Source: Candidatus Kuenenia stuttgartensis
GTDB lineage: Bacteria > Planctomycetota > Planctomycetia > Planctomycetales > Planctomycetaceae
Direction of reading: 5' to 3'
Length of the DNA: 64,000 nucleotides
Assembly (NCBI GenBank): GCA_945906725.1
Contig: CAMDRI010000002.1
Location: 1 to 64,000, forward strand
The number at the start of each line of letters is the position of its first letter. Positions within the stretch are counted from its first letter, which is position 1. The translations under genes and the position numbers were made by a program. Shown here one piece after another: positions 49,429-57,900 of the stretch. The notes beneath the pieces were generated by a model that ran no database searches, was not told the DNA's origin, and worked only from the letters and a program-made list of their open reading frames with translations.

Positions 49429-49839
49429 ATGTCTCGAAGCAACATCACCGACGAAGACTTGCGGGCGTATCTCGCCGAACACTTGCCAGCCACGCGAATG
49501 GCGATGATCGAGCAGTCGCTGCGAGATTCCGATCTGCTGCGCCGTCAGTTGGCGCTGCTCGCGCGAGACAACGATCATGGGGGCTACTCCGTTGGCGAAG
49601 TCTGGCGACGGGGCCGATTGAGCTGTCCGACTCGGGGCCAACTCGGGGCCTATTTGCTGCAAGCGCTCGATGACGCTCCGCGCGAATACATCGATTTCCA
49701 TCTGCAAATCGTCGGCTGCCGAGTCTGCAATGCGAACCTGGCCGACCTGCAACAAGCGAGCGCATCGGCCCCAGAGAAACAACGCCGACGTCGCAAGTAC
49801 TTCGAGTCTTCGGCCGGTTATTTGCGACGAGATGGATGA
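49429..49839 (+). CDS. Small anti-sigma-factor-like protein
   Basis: The product has 136 residues from the ATG at 49429. Another in-frame ATG at 49402 overlaps the previous gene and is less likely. It begins with a helical region (DEDLRAYLAEHLPATRMAMIEQSLRDSD). Later come LGAYLLQALDDAPREYIDFH and a zinc-anti-sigma-like HLQIVGCRVCNANL (HxxxCxxC-like: His, Cys, Cys). Such proteins hold ECF sigma factors inactive, but no sigma gene is next to it. The alternative is an unrelated small zinc-binding protein. It converges with the PAP2 gene. Confidence 0.65.
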   Translation: MSRSNITDEDLRAYLAEHLPATRMAMIEQSLRDSDLLRRQLALLARDNDHGGYSVGEVWRRGRLSCPTRGQLGAYLLQALDDAPREYIDFHLQIVGCRVCNANLADLQQASASAPEKQRRRRKYFESSAGYLRRDG

Positions 49840-49850
49840 ACGTAGCCTCC

Positions 49851-50948
49851 TCAAAACTTCACTTCGCCACCGACACCGGGTGAGCCGTCCGTCGGATGGA
49901 AGTACGGCACGAGCTGAATCTTCGAGTTGCCACACAGATGACGACCCGCTACCGCCTTGCCGACGACGAAGCCGAGTGCTCCTCCAAAGAAGACGTCAGA
50001 CATGTCATGGGCTTGCTGGTCAATCCGGCTGAACCCGACGGCTCCGGCTAACAAATAGGCCGGCAAGCCGACCTTGTAACCGTAGTACTCGTCCAAAACC
50101 GCCGCGATCGCGAAAGTGCTCGCCGTGTGATACGAGGGAAAGCCGTAGTGACCGTTCTCCCAATTCGTCGAAGGTCGATCGGTGTTTGTCGCGAGTTTCA
50201 ACGCCGTCACACTGACACCCGTGATGGTAACCGCGCTGATCATCGACCCCATCACCTCGTGAAGATCCTCGTCCTGTGACCAAAGCGAGTAGCCGTAAAC
50301 TCCCAGCAAGATGGGACCCTGATATTCCGCCGCTCCAAGCTTGCCGAGGAATTGGCTGCCGTTCCCCCAGCGATTCGGATGATTGGCGACCCACTCACGC
50401 ACATCTTGATCGACGCCTCCTTCTCGCATCGCGTACGCAGCGCCTCCCGCTGCTGTCAGAATCAAGGCGTTGTTCCAATTCGGAACCCCTTTCGCATCGG
50501 ACCACAGTGTCGGCAGAGCGTTGTTGAGGTCGCAGCGAAAACACAACTTCTTGCAATGGTCGTTTTCAAACGTTTCGCGATCGGGGAGAGAACCCTCGGA
50601 GTCCGATTTGGTTTCTTGTGAAACGAGCGGGGGCAGATCCTCGCTCTGCCACAATTTGGGCTCGAGCGACGCACACCTCACAGATCCATTGAATTCCGAT
50701 TCCACAGCCGCCGGAATCACTCCCTGGTCGCGCTGATTCTTTTGCAACGGCCAGGCTTCAGGCTTTTTGACAGCTTCGCGGGTCCGCACCATCTCGGAGA
50801 CCAATGTGCTCGGCACTTCTCGTTTAGCCGTTGAGGAATGGCCTGCCTCTCGCAACGTCGCGGACTGACAGCCCACCATCGCAATACCGAGCAACCCAGC
50901 AGCCAGCCACGGAATTGCCGTACACTGCTGCTGCGGTCGCGCTGACAT
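49851..50948 (-). CDS. PAP2-family phosphatase lipoprotein
   Basis: This 365-residue protein has a lipoprotein signal, WLAAGLLGIAMVGCQSATLRE, with the lipobox Cys in MVGC. The C-terminal half is a PAP2 acid phosphatase: KLATNTDRP (first motif K..RP), GFPSYHTAST (PSxH motif) and SRIDQQAHDMSDV (SR...HD motif) hold the catalytic histidines. Between them are hydrophobic helices (AIAAVLDEYYGYKVGLPAYLLAGAVGF). Family members remove phosphate from lipid phosphates or undecaprenyl pyrophosphate. It acts outside the cytoplasm. The start at 50948 gives the lipobox at a normal position. Confidence 0.87.
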   Translation of the reverse strand: MSARPQQQCTAIPWLAAGLLGIAMVGCQSATLREAGHSSTAKREVPSTLVSEMVRTREAVKKPEAWPLQKNQRDQGVIPAAVESEFNGSVRCASLEPKLWQSEDLPPLVSQETKSDSEGSLPDRETFENDHCKKLCFRCDLNNALPTLWSDAKGVPNWNNALILTAAGGAAYAMREGGVDQDVREWVANHPNRWGNGSQFLGKLGAAEYQGPILLGVYGYSLWSQDEDLHEVMGSMISAVTITGVSVTALKLATNTDRPSTNWENGHYGFPSYHTASTFAIAAVLDEYYGYKVGLPAYLLAGAVGFSRIDQQAHDMSDVFFGGALGFVVGKAVAGRHLCGNSKIQLVPYFHPTDGSPGVGGEVKF

Positions 50949-51191
50949 CTGCGGGCTCCGTCCCGGAAATTCGGTCCACTCCTGAAGATCGGCCCGTCAG
51001 CTTCGTGCGGCCGATGGAATTGGCTTGGTGACGGCAGGTTTTCCGAGACTACGTCAACCTTTTTTGTTTTGCCGAGACCGCAAAACTCCCAGTCTTCCTC
51101 GGCCAACCGACGACAATCTCGTCCGTCCGGGTTCCCAACCTGCTCCCCTAACCGACGACGGCTACAATCCCGACCTCAACCAGGAGGCGAT

Positions 51192-51938
51192 ATGCGAGTC
51201 GGTCTGTTTATTCCTTGCTACGTCGATCAGTTCTTTCCGCAGGTCGCAATGGCGACCGTGTCCGTGCTAGAACGATTTGGCGTCGAAGTGGATTTCCCAG
51301 AGGCGCAGACCTGCTGTGGCCAGCCAATGGCGAACACCGGGTTGTGCGAGCAGACCCGCCCGCTGGCCGAGCGGTTTTTCGACATCTTCTCGCCGTACGA
51401 ATACGTCGTCTGTCCGTCGGGAAGTTGCACCGCGATGGTGCGGCACCACTATGAGGATTACCTCTCCGGCCGCTCCGGTTTCGAGCAACTCAAACTCAAG
51501 ACGTTCGAGCTGACCGAATTCCTGACCGACATGCTGAAGGTTGATCGACCGCGTGGGAACTTTCCGCACAAGGTCGGCCTGCATCAAAGCTGTCACGGCT
51601 TGCGCGAACTGCGACTCGGCAGTTGCAGCGAACGAGTCGGGCCGGCATTCAACAAGGCCAAGCAATTGTTGGAAGGACTCGACGGCATCACGTTCTCCGA
51701 GCTGACTCGCCCAGACGAATGCTGCGGCTTCGGCGGCACGTTCGCGGTCGCCGAGGAAGCCGTCTCGACGATGATGGGACTCGACCGCCTGCACGATCAT
51801 GAGCAAGCCGGCACCGAAGTGCTGACCGCCAACGACATGTCTTGTCTGATGCACCTCGACGGCCTGATCCGCCGCCAGAAGAAACCAATCCGCGTGCTGC
51901 ACATCGCCGAGATTCTGGATCAAAGCGGAGCGTCGTAA
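51192..51938 (+). CDS. LutA-like (Fe-S)-binding CCG-domain protein
   Basis: AGGAGG lies 4 nt before the ATG at 51192, which gives 248 residues; the longer frame from 51069 is rejected. There are two CCG domains: VDFPEAQTCCGQPMANTGL and ELTRPDECCGFGGTFAVAE, each with paired cysteines, and HQSCHGLREL between them. The protein matches the LutA/GlpC-like family that passes electrons with LutB and LutC in L-lactate oxidation. No lutB or lutC is adjacent, so its pathway is open. The gene is monocistronic, convergent with the macrodomain gene. Confidence 0.88.
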   Translation: MRVGLFIPCYVDQFFPQVAMATVSVLERFGVEVDFPEAQTCCGQPMANTGLCEQTRPLAERFFDIFSPYEYVVCPSGSCTAMVRHHYEDYLSGRSGFEQLKLKTFELTEFLTDMLKVDRPRGNFPHKVGLHQSCHGLRELRLGSCSERVGPAFNKAKQLLEGLDGITFSELTRPDECCGFGGTFAVAEEAVSTMMGLDRLHDHEQAGTEVLTANDMSCLMHLDGLIRRQKKPIRVLHIAEILDQSGAS

Positions 51939-52478
51939 TTACTCCGCCATCGCCTCCAGCGCGCGAGCAAACGCTCCGAAGCTGCCGCCGTCGAAGAGGA
52001 CGAAACGGACGAGTTCCGGTTGCTGGTGCTCCAGCAAGAATTCTCGCACCGTTGCCAGCGATCGTTCGGCGGCGAGATCCATCGGATAGCCGTAGACTCC
52101 CGTGCTGAGCGCGGGAAAGGCGATGCGGTTGCAGGAGTGCTCGACTGCCAACTCCAAGCAGCGGCGATAAGCCGAAGCCAACAAGTCTGCCTCACCACCG
52201 ACTCCACCACGCCAAATTGGGCCAACAGCGTGAAAAACGAATTTCGCTCGCAATCGACCGGCCGAGGTCACGACCGCTGATCCCGTTGGACAGCCGTCGG
52301 GAAACTTCACGCGTGTCTCTTCCATCAGCGACGGCCCCGCCGCGCGATGAATCGCGCCATCCACTCCGCCGCCAACCATCAAGACATGGTTGGCCGCATT
52401 GACGATCGCGTCGACTTGCTGCCGAGTGATGTCGCCTTGTGCAAGTTCGATGCGACACGAACCGAATTGAACGATCAT
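51939..52478 (-). CDS. Macrodomain protein (O-acetyl-ADP-ribose deacetylase-like)
   Basis: This 179-residue single macrodomain starts IVQFGSCRIELAQGDITRQQV, then VDAIVNAANHVLMVGGGVDGAIH with the ADP-ribose binding Asp/Asn residues, and ALSTGVYGYPMDLAAERSLA with the catalytic loop. It probably hydrolyses ADP-ribose adducts from proteins or metabolites. No ADP-ribosyltransferase gene is in the window. The start at 52478 gives the usual family length. Upstream lies a palindrome related to the 3.9-kb element. It converges with the LutA-like gene, with coding ends only one base apart. Confidence 0.9.
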   Translation of the reverse strand: MIVQFGSCRIELAQGDITRQQVDAIVNAANHVLMVGGGVDGAIHRAAGPSLMEETRVKFPDGCPTGSAVVTSAGRLRAKFVFHAVGPIWRGGVGGEADLLASAYRRCLELAVEHSCNRIAFPALSTGVYGYPMDLAAERSLATVREFLLEHQQPELVRFVLFDGGSFGAFARALEAMAE

Positions 52479-52491
52479 CGAAGAAGCTCCG

Positions 52492-52566
52492 TCAGCCGCA
52501 GGGCGCTAGCCCCGGTTCGGACGTGTGACCCAATCGAGAACCGTCCGCTAGCGCGTTCCGGCTCAT
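52492..52566. repeat. Imperfect palindrome related to the 3.9-kb element
   Basis: CGCTAGCGCGTTCCGG (52546-52561) differs at one base from CGCTAGTGCGTTCCGG of the element in the first PSCyt1 gene. The left arm around 52492-52514 (GGGCGCTAGCCCC) pairs only in part. It lies upstream of both the macrodomain and pyrophosphatase genes, unlike most copies, which lie after stop codons. Confidence 0.75.
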
Positions 52567-52671
52567 GCCACCAAGGCACAATCGGCGGTACTTTCGCCGC
52601 GCTGTGGCAGGCACTACAAGTCGCTTCTAGCTGGGTCACCAGCGGATCACGAGATTTCTTGGAGGAACGAC

Positions 52672-53211
52672 ATGCACTGTTGGCACGACGTGACACCAGG
52701 CGAACGCTTGCCGCGCGAATTCATCACCCTCATCGAATTCCCGATGGGTTCGAGCGTCAAATACGAGCTCGACAAAGTCACTGAGTTGCTTAAGCTCGAC
52801 CGAATTCTGTACTCGGTCGTGTACTACCCGGCGAGTTATGGCTTCGTCCCGCAGACGTTGGCCGAAGACGACGACCCGCTCGACGTGCTGGTGCTTTGCC
52901 AAGAGCCGGTCGCGCCGCTGACCTTGGTCCGCTCGCGAGCGATCGGGCTGATGACGATGGTCGACAGCGGCAAGAGGGATCACAAAGTCATCGACGTCGC
53001 GATGGACGATCCCAAATACGCCAGCTTCCAAGAAGCGGATGAACTACCGGTGCACCAGTTGTCGATGGTCCGCCGCTTCTTCCAGGACTACAAGCAGCTC
53101 GAAGGCAAGTCGGTCGAGGTCGATCAATTCCAACCGGCGGAAGCGTCGTCCAAGGTCATCATCGAGGCGTTGGAGCGATACACGAACAAACGCCGCCGCG
53201 GTTTCAAATAG
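52672..53211 (+). CDS. ppa: Inorganic pyrophosphatase
   Basis: This 179-residue family I pyrophosphatase hydrolyses pyrophosphate to phosphate with Mg2+. It has [27 protein letters not shown], the DDDPLDVLV metal motif (about residues 66-74) and DDPKYASF. The end KRRRGFK is basic. GGAGGAACG precedes the ATG, supporting the start at 52672. It is a cytosolic housekeeping enzyme and appears monocistronic; a palindrome follows the stop codon and then an MFS transporter gene. Confidence 0.95.
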   Translation: MHCWHDVTPGERLPREFITLIEFPMGSSVKYELDKVTELLKLDRILYSVVYYPASYGFVPQTLAEDDDPLDVLVLCQEPVAPLTLVRSRAIGLMTMVDSGKRDHKVIDVAMDDPKYASFQEADELPVHQLSMVRRFFQDYKQLEGKSVEVDQFQPAEASSKVIIEALERYTNKRRRGFK

Positions 53212-53224
53212 GTTTTTGTGGCAA

Positions 53225-53261
53225 CACGCGGCTCGCGTGTCGCCGGAACGCGAGTCGCGTG
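53225..53261. repeat. 14-bp inverted repeat after ppa
   Basis: CACGCGGCTCGCGT (53225-53238) and ACGCGAGTCGCGTG (53248-53261) pair with one mismatch, and flanking GTGGCAA / CTCCAC extend the match loosely. It begins 13 nt after the ppa stop codon. There is no T-run. Confidence 0.8.
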
Positions 53262-53341
53262 CTCCACCCAAGGTTTTGAATCGACGAACGCCGCGATAGA
53301 ATCCTGCCCAGCTTTGACGTCTCCAGCCTCAAGGAACCCTC

Positions 53342-54859
53342 ATGTCGGATCCCTCCGCCCCGCCCGCCTCGTTCAAACTCACCTCGACCCAATGGCTGAT
53401 CTGCGTGATCGCGTCGATCGGCTTCGCGTTCGACATTTACGAATTGTTGATGCTGCCACTGGTGGTGCGTCCCGCGTTGGAACAATTGGTCGGAGCTGCA
53501 CCGGGAACCCCGATTTTTCAAATGTGGGTCGGGCGGTTGTTCTACATTCCGGCGATCGCTGGCGGAATCTTCGGACTCGTCGGCGGATATCTGACCGACC
53601 GGTTGGGCCGTCGCCGAGTGCTCACTTGGTCGATCTTGATTTATGCCTTCGCGGCCTTTACCGCAGGATTCTCGACCAGCATCTGGATGTTGCTGATCTG
53701 TCGTTGTTTTGTCTTTGTCGGCGTCTGCGTTGAGTTCGTGGCCGCCGTCGCCTGGCTGGCGGAGTTGTTTCCGAATCCGCATCAACGTGAGAAGGTGCTG
53801 GGATACACGCAGGCGTTCTCCTCGGTCGGTGGCTTGTTGGTCGCGGTGGCGAATGGACTCGCAGTGAGTTACGGATCGAGCTTTCCAGCCATTCAATCCA
53901 TTTTCGGTGGGGCAATTTCCGATCCTCACGCCGCTTGGCGATACACCCTCATGTCGGGCGTGATCCCCGCAATTCCATTGATTTTGATCCGCCCATTCCT
54001 GCCGGAGTCGCCTGTGTGGGCTCAAAAGAAAGAATCTGGAACGCTCAAGCGGCCGAGCATCGCCCAATTGTTTGCTCCTGATCTTTGTCGCACGACGGTC
54101 GTCACGACGTTGATGTTCGCGTGCAGTTTTGGCGCGGCCTTCGGAGCCATCCAGCAAATTCCTCAAATCATTCCGGGACTTCCGGAAGTCAAAGAGCAAG
54201 TGAAAGCGGCTCTCTCTGAAAAGTCGGTGATCGACAAAGTGACGAAACGGCTGGAGTCCGACGAATTCAAGAGTCTGCTGGAAGGGAAGTCCGAAGCCGA
54301 GCAGAAAAAATTAACCGCGATCGAACGGGGCAAAATCGAAGGTCCGATTCGTGGCAAGATTACTCAGGGAGTCGCGGCGAACGTCACCAAAGTCCAGGAG
54401 ATCGGCGGCTTGTTCGGCCGGTTTGCACTCGCGGTGTTGGCCGTGATGATTGTCGGCCGCCGGAAGCTCTTGAGAATCTTCCAGATTCCGGGACTGATCA
54501 TAATGCCGATCATCTTCGCGTACTGCGCGACGACCAGTTTGTCACTGACTTATGTCGGCTTATTTCTCGCCGGATTCGTGACCGTGGCTCAATTCAGCTT
54601 CTGGGGAAACTACCTGCCGCGGGTGTACCCACTGCACTTGCGTGGCACTGGCGAAAGTTTTGCTGCGAATATCGGCGGCCGCTTGATCGGGACTTCGTTC
54701 GCGTGGGTGACCGCCACGTTGGCGGCGACCGATGATCTCGCGAACGCCCCACTGAAGCTGGCATACACGGCGGCAGCTGTCGGGTTTGGCGTTTATTTGG
54801 TCGGGCTCATCGCTTCATTCTGGTTGCCGGAGCCGCCCAAAGAGGACATGGCCGACTGA
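53342..54859 (+). CDS. MFS transporter with a large internal loop
   Basis: This 505-residue membrane protein fits the major facilitator superfamily. Early helices are LICVIASIGFAFDIYELLML and YIPAIAGGIFGLVGGYLTD, followed by the motif A loop DRLGRRRVLTW. A loop of about 85 residues between the middle helices is unusual: PEVKEQVKAALSEKSVIDKV, KRLESDEFKSLLEGKSEAEQ and KKLTAIERGKIEGPIRGKIT, charged and helical. The later helices then resume (FALAVLAVMIVGRRKLL, LSLTYVGLFLAGFVTVAQFSF). Family members of this type carry sugars or organic acids, but the substrate is unknown. GGAACCCTC precedes the ATG. Confidence 0.85.
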   Translation: MSDPSAPPASFKLTSTQWLICVIASIGFAFDIYELLMLPLVVRPALEQLVGAAPGTPIFQMWVGRLFYIPAIAGGIFGLVGGYLTDRLGRRRVLTWSILIYAFAAFTAGFSTSIWMLLICRCFVFVGVCVEFVAAVAWLAELFPNPHQREKVLGYTQAFSSVGGLLVAVANGLAVSYGSSFPAIQSIFGGAISDPHAAWRYTLMSGVIPAIPLILIRPFLPESPVWAQKKESGTLKRPSIAQLFAPDLCRTTVVTTLMFACSFGAAFGAIQQIPQIIPGLPEVKEQVKAALSEKSVIDKVTKRLESDEFKSLLEGKSEAEQKKLTAIERGKIEGPIRGKITQGVAANVTKVQEIGGLFGRFALAVLAVMIVGRRKLLRIFQIPGLIIMPIIFAYCATTSLSLTYVGLFLAGFVTVAQFSFWGNYLPRVYPLHLRGTGESFAANIGGRLIGTSFAWVTATLAATDDLANAPLKLAYTAAAVGFGVYLVGLIASFWLPEPPKEDMAD

Positions 54860-54996
54860 CCGCCGTTTTCGGCTGTCCGCAATCGTATGACGATTCGTAA
54901 GATCGCGGTCGTTTCATTCCAGCCCGACGCGCCAGCGAGGGGTGTTGCGTTTGACCTTTCAGTGGCGCGTCGGACTAGTTGGCAAGGAGCAACCAC

Positions 54997-57900
54997 ATGC
55001 GACAGTCCTCTTCAGGCCGGATTCCGAGCTTGATCGGATTCGTTGCGGCGTTGAGTCTGGCCATCGCGGTGCTGGCTCAGGTACCTGTGCCTTCCGCGAA
55101 CGATCCCGACAGTGCTGGGCCGGTTCGTGAACGGCGGTTGGTCCAACGATTGGAGCAAGCTCGACAGATGCTGGCTCCGCGTGAGCCCAACGAAAAGTCG
55201 GAAGAATCACAGGCTCTGCGACTGCTGCAAACGTTGTTGGAGGACAGTTCCGAGACCGATGACGGTCCCTCAGCGGACGACGTATTGCTGGACCCGGCTC
55301 CCGAAGGTGATCGGCGGGTCGCGACCCGCAGCTTGAAGTCGGAGGCTCGGCGGCTGATTGGCGGGCTGTCGGCTCAAGGCCGGCAAGCCTACGAGTTGCT
55401 GGTCGGCAAAGTGGGGCGAGTGAAACTCGATGCCGCGCTGGCGGACGGCGACTGGCCAGCGGTCGAAGTGGTCGCTCGGCAATCGTTGCACACGTCGGCC
55501 GGTTACGACGCCACGGTCGCGTTGGGTTTGCGAGAACTTGACCTTGGCGAACCGCTGGCCGCAGCACAACGGTTCGAGGAGGTTCGCGAATGGCCGCAAG
55601 CTCGCGCATCGCGCGAGCCACTGTTGTCGTTGCGATTGGCTTTGGCGTGGCGACTCGCGGGGCGGGATGAGCGTTGTCGAGAAGTGCTTGTCGAATTGAA
55701 GAAGGCGTTCGGAGACAAACCGATCACTCGCAACGGTGGCGGCGAACTGCCGTGGTTCTCGGAGGATGCCGAAGCCCTCCAATGGCAGGATCGTTGGGCC
55801 GGTGTCCAATTGCGCCCATTGCGAATGACGGGCGAGCGCCACGCGGAATGGCCGCTGCAAGCGGGCAATGTGGCTCGAAACGCCGTTGCCGCCGCGGCCG
55901 TTCCAACGGAACACGTCGCTTGGTCACACTCGTTGCTCGACGATGACGACGCGGAGCCGCCGCCCGATGCGCCTGCGGACGCACCGGAGTCCGCAGGCAA
56001 CGAGCATTCGGATCGCTCACCGACCGTGCTGCGCGGCACTTGGGGTCGTGTGCGGGTCGAAGTGAAATCACATCTCGAACAGCGCCGGCAGACCGATCGA
56101 CCGGCGGTGATCGCCGCGCAGCCAATCGTCGTCGGAGATGCGGTCGTCATCCGCACGTTGTCGCAGTTGCAAGCGTTTCGACTCTCGGATGGCCAGCCGT
56201 TGTGGCATTCGGCGATGGTCGATCCGCAATTGGCCGAGATGCTGGGAGACGTGCGTCGCGGTCGCCGGCCGACTCGTCTGTCGCCGGAACTGGATGGCTG
56301 GTTGCAACAGCGCATCTGGGAGGATGTGACTCACGGATCACTCAGCAGCGACGGCGAGTTGGTCTTCTCGCTGCAAGATCGCGAGGGGAATCTACGATCG
56401 CCGCAGATCGCCTGGCGGCAGATGCTCGTCTCGCGCGAGTTCAACAAGCTGGTCGCCATCGAAGCGGCAACCGGACGGCTGCGTTGGGAATTGGGTGGCC
56501 CGCGCGGCGAATACGAACTGTCGGGAGCGGGAGCGTATTTTCTCGGCCCACCGTTGCCGTGGCGCGGACAGCTCTTCGCGTTGACGGATGACGGAATTGA
56601 TTTGCGGCTGGTGGTCCTCGATCCGCATGACGGCAAGCTGCTGTGGACACAGACGCTCGCGCCGTGCGATCCGATTTGGTCTGGCATGGTGCGGGACACA
56701 GGATTGAGTCCGACAGTCATCGGTGAGTGCATCGTCTGTCCGACGGGTGCCGGATCAATTGTGGCGGTCGATCCCATGCGACGCGAATTGCGTTGGCAAC
56801 ACGCCTACCGTGAGCCAACGGATCGAATGCCGGTGCGTCGGTTTGACTTTCATCCTCCCAATTCCAGTTTCGAAGCGTCATGGCGACAGAGTGTGCTGAT
56901 CGCCGCTCGCGATCGTCTGCTGGTGGCACCGCCGGACCTCGGCGAACTGCTCTGCCTCGACGCACGCGATGGGCGGCTCTTGTGGAAACAGCCTCGCGAC
57001 GAGGGACTCTTTTTGGCGGGGCTCACCGAAGATGCCAACGCGCTGGTTGTCACCACCAACGAGGTCCGCGCGATTCAGTTGTCGGATGGAAAACCAGCCT
57101 GGTCGCGACCCGTGTCGATCGCGCCGCTGGGCGGACACGGAGTCTTGTCGGACGGTGTCCTGCACTTGCCACTGATCTCCGGCGAAGTTGTGAGTATCGA
57201 GACTCGTTCGGGACGGGTGCTGGCTCGAACGATGGTCGCGGCCAAAGAACTGCTCGGCAATCTGATTGCGGCGGACGGACGACTGGTGTCGCAATCGGCC
57301 TCGCACATTGCGGCGTTTCCGAAATTGCGTGAGCACCAGCAGGCCATCGCCGATGCCTTGCAGCAGAACGCCGACAACCCGCGAGCCTTGGAAGATCGCG
57401 GCCGAATGAATTTGCATTTGGGACGTCGCGAACAAGGCCTCAAAGATCTGCGGCGCGCGATCTCGTTGCGACCGACGGCGGAAGCCAAGCAACTGCTGGC
57501 CGGACTGCTGCTCGATGAGGTGCGACTGGGACAATCGACCGACCTCGAAGCGACGATTCGCGAACTCGAGACGTTGTTGGACGATCCGAAGCAGCGGTTG
57601 CTGTTCGCTCGGCTGCGAGCGGCCAGTTGGCAACGTCGCGGCGAGTCGCTAGCAGCGGCTCGCGAACTGCTGAAGTTGGCGGATGCCTGGGAGCCATCGA
57701 CCGAATTGGAAATCGTGACCGGCCCCACCGCCGCGAGGCAGGATCGCTGGATCGCCGCGGAGTTGCTCGAATTGCATTCGGCGATGTCGGCCGAAGATCG
57801 CCGCGTCCTGGACGACGAAGTCGCGATGCGATTGCGCACGGCAATCGAAGGATCGAAACCAGCTCGACTGCGAGATTTTCTGGCGTTGTTCGGTTGGAGC

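Noticed and set aside
55971-55998. 10-bp palindrome in the giant propeller gene
   Set aside because: GCCTGCGGAC/GTCCGCAGGC with an 8-nt loop lies in a disordered linker. It may be another insertion, but it is short and has no copy in the window, so I do not list it as an element.
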